64,000 nucleotides of DNA from Phocaeicola faecium (GTDB taxonomy: Bacteria; Bacteroidota; Bacteroidia; Bacteroidales; Bacteroidaceae). The notes below the pieces were generated by a model that was given only the letters and a program-made list of their open reading frames with translations, had not been told where the DNA came from and made no database searches. The stretch lies in NCBI RefSeq assembly GCF_014837055.1, contig NZ_JACSPQ010000017.1, positions 62,001-126,000 on the forward strand, read 5' to 3'. The position numbers and the translations under genes are program-made. This document shows positions 45,325 through 58,213 of the stretch, piece after piece; the stretch's first letter is position 1; every line of letters begins with the position of its first letter.

Positions 45325-48300
45325 ATGGAAAATAAAAGAAGTAATTTTAAAGCATGGCAATGGGCATTGCTGTTTGCTTTTATGTTTCCGGTATTGGGGT
45401 TCTCCCAAACCATCAAGGTAAGAGGAACCGTAGTTGACGCCACCGGCATGTCAATTATCGGAGCAAGTGTATTAGAAAAAGGAACTACCAACGGTGTGAT
45501 TACAGATATCGACGGTAACTTTGAACTGTCTGTATCTGCCAACGGAACTTTGCAGATTTCTTATGTAGGTTTCCAGACTCAAGAAATCCCGGTAAACAAT
45601 CAGACCGTATTTAAAGTAACCTTGAAAGAAGATGCGGAAGTGCTGGACGAGGTTATTGTGGTAGGTTATGGTACGATGAAGAAAAGCGACATGACCGGAG
45701 CGATTTCATCGGTAGATGTGGATGAATTGACAAAACGCACGACTACTAACCCGGCAGAAGCATTGCAAGGCAAAGTTTCTGGTGTAAACGTATTGAAAGC
45801 CGGAGGTAATGCCGGAGCAGGGATTTCGGTTAAGATTCGTGGTGTAAAATCGTTTGGAGACAATGAACCACTTTATATTATAGATGGATTTCCCGGTGAT
45901 ATTAACAACGTAAATCCGGTTGATATAGAATCAATGGAGATTTTGAAAGATGGTGCAGCAGCGGCTATCTACGGTTCAGTGGCAGCTAATGGTGTGGTTA
46001 TCATTACAACGAAAAACGGAAAGAAGGGTGAAATGAAAATAGATTTTAATACCTATATCAGTTTTACGAATGTTGCCAAAAAACTGGAATTGCTTAATGC
46101 ATCAGAATATAAGCAGGTACATAAACAGATGTTTGAGAATTATAATGCCCAATATCCTGAAAGTCCTGTATTGATACCTGCCTTTGTTACAAATGAGACG
46201 GGAGTGGACACGGATTGGCAAGATGCCATGATGCGCAGCGGATTATCTCAAAATTACATGGTAAGTATTCGTGGCGGTTCGGACAAAGCCCTTTATTCTA
46301 TATCTTATAACCATGCAGACGAAAAAGGTATTTTTCTTGGCAATGATTATACGCAGGATAATGCCCGTTTGAAATTGCACATGAGCAAATATATATTCGA
46401 TTTTGACGCTAACTTGAATTTTAAATATACCAATAGTTTGCAGCCTCAATATTCGTTGAAAGAAATGTATGGCATTTCTCCGTTGGTTCCTATTTATGAC
46501 GATACGAAAGAATCGGGTTTTGGTTTGACGGATTTTGACGGATTGCCTAATAATCGCAACGTGATGGCGGATTATTATTATGAGAAAGCTACAGACAAGA
46601 AATATCATACGAGCGGTAATATTGCCATTACAATGAATTTTACAGATTGGTTGAGCTTTAAAACCAGCTATTCTTATCGCGGTGAGCATGAGAGACAGAC
46701 TTATCACGCCCCGGCATATACCGCAGACCCTAAAGCAAAACGCGATTATCCCTATAATAGTGAAACAACAGCTTATTGGGAAGAACAGGTTTTCGATAAT
46801 GTTTTAAATTTCAATAAAGAGTTTAACAAACATAGTCTTAACGTAATGGTAGGTTCTTCTATTACAGCGCGTAAATATACATGGAATTCGGTAGGAGTAG
46901 AAGGGAAAACAACCACTTATAAGGTAGAAGATGGAGTTTTGGTAACAGGTGAGACTGCCGCAGGATTCTTAGATCCGTCTTTTACTACGATTGGTGCAGG
47001 AGCAGGAGGAACGTTTGACGGCTCTGGAACAAAATGGGATTATAACAGAGCTTCTTTTTTCGGGCGTTTGAATTATAATTATAACGATCGTTATTTGATT
47101 CAGGCTACGGTTCGTTGGGATGGCTCTTCTAAGTTTGGTGCAGATAACCGTTGGGGATTCTTCCCGTCTGTTGCTATCGGATGGAGAATTAGTCAGGAAG
47201 AGTTTTTCCCGAAAGATACTTTTGTTGATAACTTGAAGCTGCGTGCGAGCTGGGGGCAATTAGGAAACGAAAATGCTTTAGGATATTATGATTTCTTGGC
47301 TTTGGTAAGTACATATAATGAAATGTATCAAGGTTATGTAAGAGGGAATGGTGATAATGCGTGGACAGGAAGTATTGCTCGTGCGTTGGAAAATCGTTCT
47401 TTGAAGTGGGAAACGACAGATACAAAGAATATTGGTCTTGATTTCGGCTTGTTTAATAATCGTTTGAACGGTAGTTTTAACTATTATTATAGTGAAACCA
47501 GAGACTTGTTGATAACTAAAGTATTGGCTCCGTCGGCAGGTTTAGATAATCCTATTTTGAATGTAGGTAAGATGCGTAACTGTGGTATCGAAATTGAATT
47601 AAACTGGGCTGACCGGATTAGAGATTTCGGTTATTCTGTTGGTTTCAATCTTACTACAACCAAGAATAAAGTATTGGAATTAGCAAATGAAGGACAGACT
47701 ATCTACGGTGAGGGATTGAAATACGGAACCGAACACTTCCCTACTCAGACCCGTGTAGGTAAACCAATCGGTGCATTTTATTTGTATCGCACAGATGGAA
47801 TATTCCAGTTAATGGATGAGGTAAATGCCCATGTAAATAAAGATGGAGAGTTATTACAGCCTAATGCGAGACCGGGTGATATCCGTTTTAAAGATATTAA
47901 TAACGATGGTGTAATAGATGAAAACGATAAGGAATATTGTGGTTCGGGAATTCCGGCTCTTGAAGCTAATTTGAGCTTCTCGGCAGATTATAAAGGTTTT
48001 GACTTGTCTTTGTTATTAGGAAGTGCTTGGAATTATGATTTGTATAATGGAAACAAATATTTCTATGAAGGGATGAACTCAAGCACCAATATGTTGAAAT
48101 CTACATTGGATGCTTGGACTCCTACTAATACGGATACGGATGTACCACGGGCTGTGTATCAAGATCCTAACGGCAACATGAAAGAATCAGACAGATATTT
48201 GGAGAAAGGAAACTTTGTTCGTCTCCGCCAATTACAGTTGGGCTATACTTTGCCGGCTGATCTAACTCGTAAGATTTATGTAGAAAAGTTGCGTTTTTTT

Positions 48301-48447
48301 GTAAGCGGTGAAAACTTGTTTACAATTACCGGATATGATGGTGTTGACCCGGAATTTTCAAGGAGCAGTGTATTGAATACAGGTATTGATAAACTTATTT
48401 ATCCGTTCACTCGTTCGTTTACGGTTGGTGCGCAGTTAACTTTTTAA
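45325..48447 (+). CDS. SusC/RagA-family TonB-dependent outer-membrane transporter
   Basis: A protein of 1040 residues that imports glycan fragments across the outer membrane together with its SusD partner. A signal peptide (about 1-27, ending VLGFSQ) is followed by a carboxypeptidase-D-regulatory-like domain (about 28-105; VRGTVVDATGMSIIGASVLEKGT), a TonB-box region (EVLDEVIVVGYGTMKKSDMTGA), a plug (about 120-235) and a 22-strand barrel ending TRSFTVGAQLTF. Glycan specificity cannot be read from sequence; the neighbours suggest arabinose- and galactose-containing oligosaccharides. The ATG at 45325 is preferred over a GTG eight codons upstream because it begins closer to the signal peptide. 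Confidence 0.95.
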   Translation: MENKRSNFKAWQWALLFAFMFPVLGFSQTIKVRGTVVDATGMSIIGASVLEKGTTNGVITDIDGNFELSVSANGTLQISYVGFQTQEIPVNNQTVFKVTLKEDAEVLDEVIVVGYGTMKKSDMTGAISSVDVDELTKRTTTNPAEALQGKVSGVNVLKAGGNAGAGISVKIRGVKSFGDNEPLYIIDGFPGDINNVNPVDIESMEILKDGAAAAIYGSVAANGVVIITTKNGKKGEMKIDFNTYISFTNVAKKLELLNASEYKQVHKQMFENYNAQYPESPVLIPAFVTNETGVDTDWQDAMMRSGLSQNYMVSIRGGSDKALYSISYNHADEKGIFLGNDYTQDNARLKLHMSKYIFDFDANLNFKYTNSLQPQYSLKEMYGISPLVPIYDDTKESGFGLTDFDGLPNNRNVMADYYYEKATDKKYHTSGNIAITMNFTDWLSFKTSYSYRGEHERQTYHAPAYTADPKAKRDYPYNSETTAYWEEQVFDNVLNFNKEFNKHSLNVMVGSSITARKYTWNSVGVEGKTTTYKVEDGVLVTGETAAGFLDPSFTTIGAGAGGTFDGSGTKWDYNRASFFGRLNYNYNDRYLIQATVRWDGSSKFGADNRWGFFPSVAIGWRISQEEFFPKDTFVDNLKLRASWGQLGNENALGYYDFLALVSTYNEMYQGYVRGNGDNAWTGSIARALENRSLKWETTDTKNIGLDFGLFNNRLNGSFNYYYSETRDLLITKVLAPSAGLDNPILNVGKMRNCGIEIELNWADRIRDFGYSVGFNLTTTKNKVLELANEGQTIYGEGLKYGTEHFPTQTRVGKPIGAFYLYRTDGIFQLMDEVNAHVNKDGELLQPNARPGDIRFKDINNDGVIDENDKEYCGSGIPALEANLSFSADYKGFDLSLLLGSAWNYDLYNGNKYFYEGMNSSTNMLKSTLDAWTPTNTDTDVPRAVYQDPNGNMKESDRYLEKGNFVRLRQLQLGYTLPADLTRKIYVEKLRFFVSGENLFTITGYDGVDPEFSRSSVLNTGIDKLIYPFTRSFTVGAQLTF

Positions 48448-48468
48448 TCATTCAAATGAAGGAGTAAT

Positions 48469-49980
48469 ATGAAAAAATATATTTATATAGCAGGTTTGAT
48501 AGGAGCATTTTTATGTAGTGCTTGTGATGATTTCTTGACTGTAGAATCTCCGGACCAATTAAATTCGGAAAATTATTGGAGAAATCAATCGGATGTAGAA
48601 TCAGGATTGGCAGCTACCTATTCGCAAATGTATTTGATGACATATAGTGGAGACCAATGGTCTTTTCCCGAAGTAAAATGGCCGGTTGAGGCATATCGTG
48701 AAGACATAATATCGATGGGTAATGATGCAATGAATTATCCGAACTGGGTAGAATTGGCATATTTTACTTATACGAACGGTAACTCTCAGTTTACTTCCAT
48801 GTGGGATTCTTATTATAGAGGAATCAGTTTTGCAAATCAAGTGATAGAGAAAGCGGGAGCTATGGATGAAAGTTTGATTAATCCGGAGGTGAAAAGCGAT
48901 TTAGTAAACGAAGCGCGTTTTTTGAGAGCTTTCTATCACATGCAGTTATTGTTGAACTGGAAAGAAATCATCATCAGAGACAAATATCTTACCGATTCCA
49001 ATGAATTGAATAAAGAATTGTCACCGCGTGAAAGTGTTTGGAAATTTATCATTGAAGATTTGAAAGCTGCAACTGCGCTTCCTGCAAGTTATGATGCCGA
49101 AAATGTAGGTAGAGCAACGCGAGGAGCGGCATACGCTTATTTGGGTTTTGCTTATCTGACAATGGCTTATGAAACGCCGGAAAACGAAAGCACTTATCTA
49201 ACTGAGGCTTTAGCCGCTTTAAATAATGTGCAGGGATATGAATTGGTCGATGACTTTAAGAGTATGTTCGACGGTTCAAACAAAAACTCTAAAGAATCAA
49301 TCTTTGAAATACAGTTCTCTATGAGTTCTGCTAATGGAGCGGTTTACAGAACACAGTTACACCGTTGGATGGGTTGTTCCGAATTAGGCGGATGGGATGA
49401 AATTTTACCGAGTCAAACGCTTATGGATGAATATATGAAAGAAGGAGAAATCGCATCAACCGGCCTCTATGATTCACGTTTATACGAAACCGTATTCTTC
49501 CAATGCGATTATTTTAATGACGGAACGGGAAAAGTTTACGGACATAATTACGATGATTTATTTTCATATAACCGTCCTGCATTCAGGAAATTTATGCCTG
49601 CTACCGTAGAAGAGTTGAATCAGAATTATTCAGCTATCAATATCCCATTAATGCGTTATGCTAATGTTCTGTTAATGAAGGCAGAAATATTAAACAAACA
49701 AGGACATCCTGAACAAGCAATACCATTGATAAATCAAGTCAGAGAAGTTCATGGCGATATGCCGGCAATGAAAGGAACTTCGCAAGCCGAAGTACAAGCG
49801 CAAATCGAACATGAACGCATGATAGAATTTCCGTTAGAGAATTACAGATGGTATGATTTACGTCGTTGGGAGAAATTGTCGGAAGCTCTTCAGGCAGCAG
49901 GGCGTTCGGGATTTGAAGAAGCGAAAAATGCGTTCTATCCTGTTCCTCAAACGGAATTAAATGCAAATGAAAGCTTATAA
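48469..49980 (+). CDS. SusD/RagB-family surface glycan-binding lipoprotein
   Basis: A protein of 503 residues with signal and lipidation site CSAC (C19), exposed on the cell surface as the lid of the SusC channel. The TPR-rich SusD fold is recognised from the start ACDDFLTVESPDQLNSENYW, the region NEARFLRAFYHMQLLLNW, and the C-terminal signature LINQVREVHG, IEHERMIEFPLENYRWYDLRRWEK and NAFYPVPQTELNAN. It is co-transcribed with susC (21-bp gap) and followed by a terminator. Confidence 0.95.
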   Translation: MKKYIYIAGLIGAFLCSACDDFLTVESPDQLNSENYWRNQSDVESGLAATYSQMYLMTYSGDQWSFPEVKWPVEAYREDIISMGNDAMNYPNWVELAYFTYTNGNSQFTSMWDSYYRGISFANQVIEKAGAMDESLINPEVKSDLVNEARFLRAFYHMQLLLNWKEIIIRDKYLTDSNELNKELSPRESVWKFIIEDLKAATALPASYDAENVGRATRGAAYAYLGFAYLTMAYETPENESTYLTEALAALNNVQGYELVDDFKSMFDGSNKNSKESIFEIQFSMSSANGAVYRTQLHRWMGCSELGGWDEILPSQTLMDEYMKEGEIASTGLYDSRLYETVFFQCDYFNDGTGKVYGHNYDDLFSYNRPAFRKFMPATVEELNQNYSAINIPLMRYANVLLMKAEILNKQGHPEQAIPLINQVREVHGDMPAMKGTSQAEVQAQIEHERMIEFPLENYRWYDLRRWEKLSEALQAAGRSGFEEAKNAFYPVPQTELNANESL

Positions 49981-49988
49981 CGAATGGT

Positions 49989-50026
49989 AAGGATAGAAAT
50001 CAGAATAGAAAATTTCTATCCTTATT
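49989..50026 (+). terminator. Terminator after SusD
   Basis: A perfect 12-bp stem AAGGATAGAAAT (49989-50000) with ATTTCTATCCTT (50012-50023), then ATT. Confidence 0.7.
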
Positions 50027-50029
50027 AAT

Positions 50030-50061
50030 TCTGTGATATTTGTTTTTTACATATATTTTTG
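50030..50061 (+). promoter_or_regulatory. Promoter of the lysO-GH2-GH63 operon
   Basis: TATTTTTG (50054-50061) with a TCTG (50030-50033) 20 bp upstream; the ATG follows at 50086. Confidence 0.45.
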
Positions 50062-50085
50062 CCTATCGAAAGACAAAACAGAACT

Positions 50086-50364
50086 ATGTTTACAGTTATC
50101 AGTTTGATGTTAGGAGGTATGTGCATCGGCTTTTTGTTGCGCAGACAGCAGTTTTCGTGGATACACCGGGTGATAACCACGCTTATCTGGATTTTGCTTT
50201 TCCTGTTGGGCGTAGAGGTAGGAGGTAACCGTCAGATTATCGAAGGACTGGCCACGCTGGGCTTGGAAGCATTTTCCATCACCATAGCGGCAGTTATCGG
50301 CAGTTGTATGGCGGCGTGGGCTTTATGGTATCTGTTATATAAAAAGAAAGGAGGCAAGGCATGA
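50086..50364 (+). CDS. LysO-type exporter, N-terminal part (separate small protein)
   Basis: A membrane protein of 92 residues with three helices, matching the N-terminal part of LysO (DUF340), a lysine exporter in enterobacteria. GGMCIGFLLRR and LLFLLGVEVGGN are typical. The stop overlaps the next start (ATGA), so both halves are made together. The start at 50086 follows a promoter element. A split lysO is a stable gene pair rather than a frameshift, because both parts have proper ends. Confidence 0.8.
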   Translation: MFTVISLMLGGMCIGFLLRRQQFSWIHRVITTLIWILLFLLGVEVGGNRQIIEGLATLGLEAFSITIAAVIGSCMAAWALWYLLYKKKGGKA

Positions 50365-50963
50365 AAGGCAGTTTGATTATTGTCGGATTTTTTGCTTTGG
50401 GGTGCGTTTGCGGGATATTCCATGTAATACCTGTCGACATCGCTAAGACGGATATCAGTTTTTATGCGTTGTGTGCCCTGATGTTTAGCGTTGGGTTAAG
50501 CATCGGCAGAGACCCGCAGACGCTGAAAAACTTCCGCTCGCTGAATCCTCGGCTGATCTTTTTACCGGTCATGACCATCTTGGGTACGGTATCGGCAGCG
50601 GCATTGGTCAGCTTGTTGCTTCCCCATCGTACGCCCGCAGACTGCATGGCAGTAGGAGCGGGATTCGGTTACTACTCACTGTCGAGTATCTTCATCACCG
50701 AGTACAAGGGAGCCGAGTTGGGAACAATAGCATTGCTCTCTAACATCATGCGCGAGATTATCACCTTGCTGTGTGCTCCGCTGTTAGTCCGATGGTTTGG
50801 TAATTTGGCACCCATATCGGCGGGAGGAGCTACCACGATGGATACAACCCTGCCCATTATTACACGCTATGCAGGACAACAGTTTGTTGTCGTATCTATT
50901 TTCCACGGCTTTGTGGTAGACTTCAGCGTTCCGTTTCTGGTAACTTTTTTCTGCTCGATTTAA
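50361..50963 (+). CDS. LysO-type exporter, C-terminal part
   Basis: A membrane protein of 200 residues with about five or six helices. LMFSVGLSIG near residue 41 repeats the LLFLLGVEVGG motif of the small partner, and AVGAGFGYYSLSSIFITEYKGAELGTIALLSNIMREI is the family's central region. Together the two proteins (292 residues) match the roughly 300-residue LysO of E. coli. The transported substrate is probably lysine or a related amino acid (inference). GH2 starts 12 bp after the stop. Confidence 0.8.
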   Translation: MKGSLIIVGFFALGCVCGIFHVIPVDIAKTDISFYALCALMFSVGLSIGRDPQTLKNFRSLNPRLIFLPVMTILGTVSAAALVSLLLPHRTPADCMAVGAGFGYYSLSSIFITEYKGAELGTIALLSNIMREIITLLCAPLLVRWFGNLAPISAGGATTMDTTLPIITRYAGQQFVVVSIFHGFVVDFSVPFLVTFFCSI

Positions 50964-54146
<3,183 letters not shown>

Positions 54147-54201
54147 ATCTTGCGCGCTTATAGAACAAATAATAGTTAATTTATTTATTGAATAAACACT
54201 G

Positions 54202-56118
54202 ATGAAACAACTGATTAGAGGTTTTGTAATCGCGGGTATGGTTGCAGGCTGTCTGGCTTGCAGCCGTTCGGCTCAGGAGATGCCTCCTAATAGTACCCGC
54301 TATGAGTTTGGAGATATCTTGAATATAGCTTTGACTCCCGATTCCACGGTTCGCCGTGCCGGGTGTTTTACGGATGCCGGTTCGTGGATGGGATTTACCA
54401 TTCCCGAAACAGATAAATGGGTAAACGGCTTTTGCGGTCCGTTCAGTCTGGATAACCGCATCTGGTTTGCCCAGTCTGCCGTGTGTGTTGATTTTCTCGA
54501 TGGGAACGGTACGCTGACTCCCGATTCTGCCATTTATTTCCCCGGTGAAGTATATATCGCATCTTCATCGAACGACCGGAAAATAGAGCAGCGCATGAAC
54601 TTTGTCAATAGTTCTACCGCTTTGCTTCAGGTGTCAAGCAATGTGGCTGAAGGCTTTAAGTTTACGGGGAAAGACTGGAACAGTAAAGTACGTCTGGAAC
54701 GGGGAGAACAAACCATTACGGCTTATCATCCGAATGGTGAAGTGGTTCAGCTTACCTTCATGCCCGATGTGGAGTTAAGTTGCGATGGAAAAAATTATGT
54801 GGCTTCTACTGCTGCTGACTGTCAACAGATGAACGTGGCCGTTTCTTTCTATTTCTCGGATAAAGAATTGGCGTCGGGCGCACAGAAAAGTGTTGCTTTG
54901 TTGCAAAATCCACAACCGGAGTTGGCGGCGAATGCCAAACGTTGGGAAGAATATTTGCAGAAAGTTTTGCGTAAAGACATGAAGCATGAGTACGACCGGG
55001 TGGCAGTAAAATCAGTGGTTACGCTGATATCCAATTGGCGCACTCACCGGGGAGGTCTGTTACACGAAGGGGTTATTCCCAGCCACGCGGTGACTTATTT
55101 CATGGGTTTCTGGGCATGGGACAGTTGGCGGTTTTCTGCCGCACTCGCCCGCTTTGCTCCCGAACTGGCTAAAAACAACATCCGTGCCATGTTCGACTAC
55201 CAGTGGCCGGACGGCATGATTATCGACTGTATCTATACCAATCCGGCAGAAAACAACGCCCGCGACAGCAAACCGCCTTTGGTGTGCTGGGCTGTTGACG
55301 AAATTTTTACCCATAACCAAGATACGGCATTCGTGAAAGAGATGTACCCGCAGTTGCTTGCCTACTATAAATGGTGGTATAACAAGCGGGACCATGACCG
55401 GAACGGCATGTGCGAGTTTGGTTCGACCGACGGTACGCTGGAGGCAGCCGGATGGGAAAGCGGCATGGATAACGCCATTCGTTTCGATAATGCCAAAATG
55501 CTGAAAAACGGGAACGATGCTTGGAGTTTGGATCAAGAGAGCGTCGATTTGAATGCTTATCTGGCATACGAATGTAAACTGCTTAAAAAGTTTGCCGCGC
55601 TTATCGATACCACATTCGATGCGCCTGATTACAGCGATAAAGTGGCCGATTATTTCTTCGACGAAAAGATTGGCTATTTCTGCGACCGCCGCCTGAAAGA
55701 CGGAAGTTTCATCGAAGAACCTGCATGTGAAGGTTATACGCCTTTCTGGACACAGATAGCCACCAAAAAGCAGATGGAAAAAGCGTTGGTATTATTTACC
55801 GATACGACGAAGTTTTCTACCTACATTCCGTTCCCCACGGCAGCTGCCGACAATCCGAAGTGCGACCCGAACGGTTATTGGCGCGGACCTATCTGGTTAG
55901 ACCAGACTTATCAGGCAATAAAAGGATTGCGCAATTACGGTTATAACGACTTGGCAGACAAGTACACGCTTCAAGTGTTCGACCGCTGTCAGGGTTTGAC
56001 CGGCGATGCCCCGATTCACGAGAACTACGGAACGCACACCGGCGAACGCCTTCAAGCATCTCATTTCAGTTGGAGCGCATCTCATCTGTTGATGCTATAT
56101 GAAGATTACGGGAAATAG
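54202..56118 (+). CDS. Lipoprotein GH63-like (MGH1-type) glycoside hydrolase
   Basis: A protein of 638 residues with a lipoprotein signal ending VAGC (C17). The N-terminal beta-sandwich (about 30-240) is followed by an (alpha/alpha)6 barrel (about 260-638) with the family pattern GFWAWDSWRFSAALA, ESGMDNAIRFD, WRGPIWLDQTY and a final ENYGTHTGERL. This matches the GH63/mannosylglycerate-hydrolase-like group; candidate acids include D near 310 in WAWDSWR and E in HENY. The linkage cleaved is probably an alpha-glucoside or a related alpha-linkage, not resolved. It is the last gene of the PUL. Confidence 0.82.
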   Translation: MKQLIRGFVIAGMVAGCLACSRSAQEMPPNSTRYEFGDILNIALTPDSTVRRAGCFTDAGSWMGFTIPETDKWVNGFCGPFSLDNRIWFAQSAVCVDFLDGNGTLTPDSAIYFPGEVYIASSSNDRKIEQRMNFVNSSTALLQVSSNVAEGFKFTGKDWNSKVRLERGEQTITAYHPNGEVVQLTFMPDVELSCDGKNYVASTAADCQQMNVAVSFYFSDKELASGAQKSVALLQNPQPELAANAKRWEEYLQKVLRKDMKHEYDRVAVKSVVTLISNWRTHRGGLLHEGVIPSHAVTYFMGFWAWDSWRFSAALARFAPELAKNNIRAMFDYQWPDGMIIDCIYTNPAENNARDSKPPLVCWAVDEIFTHNQDTAFVKEMYPQLLAYYKWWYNKRDHDRNGMCEFGSTDGTLEAAGWESGMDNAIRFDNAKMLKNGNDAWSLDQESVDLNAYLAYECKLLKKFAALIDTTFDAPDYSDKVADYFFDEKIGYFCDRRLKDGSFIEEPACEGYTPFWTQIATKKQMEKALVLFTDTTKFSTYIPFPTAAADNPKCDPNGYWRGPIWLDQTYQAIKGLRNYGYNDLADKYTLQVFDRCQGLTGDAPIHENYGTHTGERLQASHFSWSASHLLMLYEDYGK

Positions 56119-56167
56119 CATGTGCGACAGGCGCTGAGCAGTCTCGCTTTTTATATTTGGTAAATGA

Positions 56168-56222
56168 AAACGAGCTTGTAAAATATCCTGATTAACAGGA
56201 TGTTTTGCAAGCTCGTTCTTTT
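56168..56222 (+). terminator. Terminator of the PUL
   Basis: ACGAGCTTG (56170-56178) pairs with CAAGCTCGT (56208-56216), with an inner ATCCTG/CAGGAT stem, then TCTTTTTT. Confidence 0.85.
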
Positions 56223-56249
56223 TTGTGCCTTTTTGTTTGAACAGTCAGA

Positions 56250-56340
56250 AAACTTATGCGGAAGCGTTGCCTTACGCAAGCGGTAGCGTAACGCATTTCT
56301 ATGGGTAGAAATGAGTGGTCTTACCCGTAGCGTTTTTTCG
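56250..56340. repeat. Dispersed palindromic repeat, copy 8
   Basis: Rearranged arms AAGCGTTGC, GCGGTAGCG, CTATGGGTAG and TTACCCGTAGCGTTTTTT. It abuts the stop codon of the minus-strand SLC13 gene and lies between convergent genes. Confidence 0.75.
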
Positions 56341-56341
56341 C

Positions 56342-58201
56342 TTAAAACGGGAAGAGCAACGGAAGCACAAATACCATTACGATACCCATGATGATTTGAA
56401 GCGGAAGCCCTACCTTTACGTAATCCATAAATGTATATTGTCCGGCGGGCATGACCAGCGCATTGGGCGGTGTGGAAAACGGGGAGGCGAAACACATGCT
56501 TGCGCCTACGGCTACCGCAAACAGGAACGGGACGGGATTGATGCCGAGCTGCTCTGCACTGTGGAGGGCAATCGGGGCAAGAAGCACCGCCGTAGCCGTG
56601 TTGCTGATGAACATGGTGAGCAGCGAGGTGGTAAAGTAAATGCCTGCCAAGAGTGTGAAAGCTCCGTAGCTGCCCAAACCGCTTACCAGTGCATTGGATA
56701 TGGATGCCGATGCTCCGGTTTTCTCCAGCGCGAGCGACATCGGCAGCATGGCGGCGATTAGTACCACGCTTTCCCAGTTGATGGTTTTGTATGCCGCTTC
56801 CACATTCCGGAAACAGCCGGTTAAAACCATCAGGATGCCGGCTATCATGACCGAAGTCACGGGGGCTACGGGGATGAAGTCGAACACCATCATTACTATC
56901 ATCAGCAGCATGATGGCGGCGGCTACGGGAGCCTTGTAGTCGAGGGTTACTTTGGCGGCTTCGGCAAGAGGCTGCCCCAATACCACCCAGTCGGTCCCGT
57001 CGCGTCCCAAGCGGGCAATGTTGTTCCACGTGCCTTGCACAAGCAGAACATCTCCGCTGTGCACGCGCTTGTCTCCGAGGTCTCGTAACAAGTAATCGCG
57101 CTGCCGGCGAATCCCCAGCACATTCACGTTATATTTGTCGCGGAACCCGATTTCCTTTACCGTGCGGTTTATCAGCAGTGAAGTAGGCATCAATACGATT
57201 TCAGCGATACCGATGTCGTAGAAATCCAAAGAATTTTCGTTGCGGTTGGTTTCCTCCGTAGCGTGTCCGTCGAGTATTGATACGGCGTATTCATCGGCAA
57301 ACTCCTTTACCCGATTGAAATCTCCCGTAACGTAAAGGATGTCGTTTGCCTGAAGAACGGCATCGGGCGAAGCTAACTTCTGCGCAATCGTTTTCAGGAA
57401 GCGGTGGCGCGAAAGGTCGCCTCGGCGTATCTCCAAGATGTTCAGCCCATACTTGCGCCGGATGTCGAGCTCGATTACCGTAGAACCTGCCAACTTGGAA
57501 GTTTCGGTAACCAACAGACGGAACAGGTTATGCGACAGTCCGTACTCGTTGACCAGTTGCTTGAGCGATTTTCCTGACTTTGCATCGTCTTCCCGTTTCT
57601 TTCTTCCGGATAAAAACAGCTTGCTGAGAGGCATTAACACGATGATGCCTACCAGCAGGCAAACCAGACCTACCGGAAGGAATGAGAAGAAAGAGAGCGG
57701 TTCGTAACCGGCAGCCGTCAGCGTATCTTGGATAACCAAGTTGGGCGGCGTACCGATTAGCGTCATCATTCCGCCCATGCTGCTGGCAAAAGCAAGCGGC
57801 ATCAGCAGGCGGCTGGGATTCATGCCCGCGCTCATAGCCAAGCTGACAACGATGGGAAGCATCAGCGCCACCGTACCGGTGTTGCTCACAAAAGCTCCGA
57901 TGGCGGCAGTTGCCAAGATGACAAGCAAAAACAGCCGTGTCTCGCTCTTTCCTGCGAGTTTCAGTATACGCGAACTTATTATTTTCGCCAGTCCGGTCTG
58001 GAAGATAGCCCCGCCTACTACGAACAGTCCTATCATCATGATTACCACCGAACTTGAGAAACCCGACAGTGCTTCTTCCGGTGTGAGGATATGGCATAGA
58101 AGGAGTGCGACAAGCGCACACAAGGCAACCAAGTCGGAACGGATTTTTCCGCTGACGAAGAAAATGGCTGAAATGGCAAGAATGATAATCGTGATAAGCA
58201 T
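56342..58201 (-). CDS. SLC13/DASS-family permease with two RCK_C domains (probable sulfate or anion transporter)
   Basis: An inner-membrane protein of 619 residues. The N-terminal half-permease (about 1-200) has FVSNTGTVALMLPIV and SSMGGMMTLIGTPPNLVI, the SNT-type anion/sodium site motif. Two cytosolic RCK_C/TrkA-C domains (about 215-300 and 310-395) precede the second half, which carries ISNTATAVLLAPIA. This is the layout of the SLC13 sulfate permeases of bacteria. It lies 12 bp after the sulfotransferase gene, supporting sulfate or a sulfated metabolite as substrate (inference). Confidence 0.85.
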   Translation of the reverse strand: MLITIIILAISAIFFVSGKIRSDLVALCALVALLLCHILTPEEALSGFSSSVVIMMIGLFVVGGAIFQTGLAKIISSRILKLAGKSETRLFLLVILATAAIGAFVSNTGTVALMLPIVVSLAMSAGMNPSRLLMPLAFASSMGGMMTLIGTPPNLVIQDTLTAAGYEPLSFFSFLPVGLVCLLVGIIVLMPLSKLFLSGRKKREDDAKSGKSLKQLVNEYGLSHNLFRLLVTETSKLAGSTVIELDIRRKYGLNILEIRRGDLSRHRFLKTIAQKLASPDAVLQANDILYVTGDFNRVKEFADEYAVSILDGHATEETNRNENSLDFYDIGIAEIVLMPTSLLINRTVKEIGFRDKYNVNVLGIRRQRDYLLRDLGDKRVHSGDVLLVQGTWNNIARLGRDGTDWVVLGQPLAEAAKVTLDYKAPVAAAIMLLMIVMMVFDFIPVAPVTSVMIAGILMVLTGCFRNVEAAYKTINWESVVLIAAMLPMSLALEKTGASASISNALVSGLGSYGAFTLLAGIYFTTSLLTMFISNTATAVLLAPIALHSAEQLGINPVPFLFAVAVGASMCFASPFSTPPNALVMPAGQYTFMDYVKVGLPLQIIMGIVMVFVLPLLFPF

Positions 58202-58213
58202 GTTTCGTCTGGA

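Noticed and set aside
50086-50963. lysO split as a sequencing error or frameshift
   Set aside because: Each part has its own start and stop, the overlap is a standard ATGA, and the second part starts with a proper hydrophobic N-terminus.
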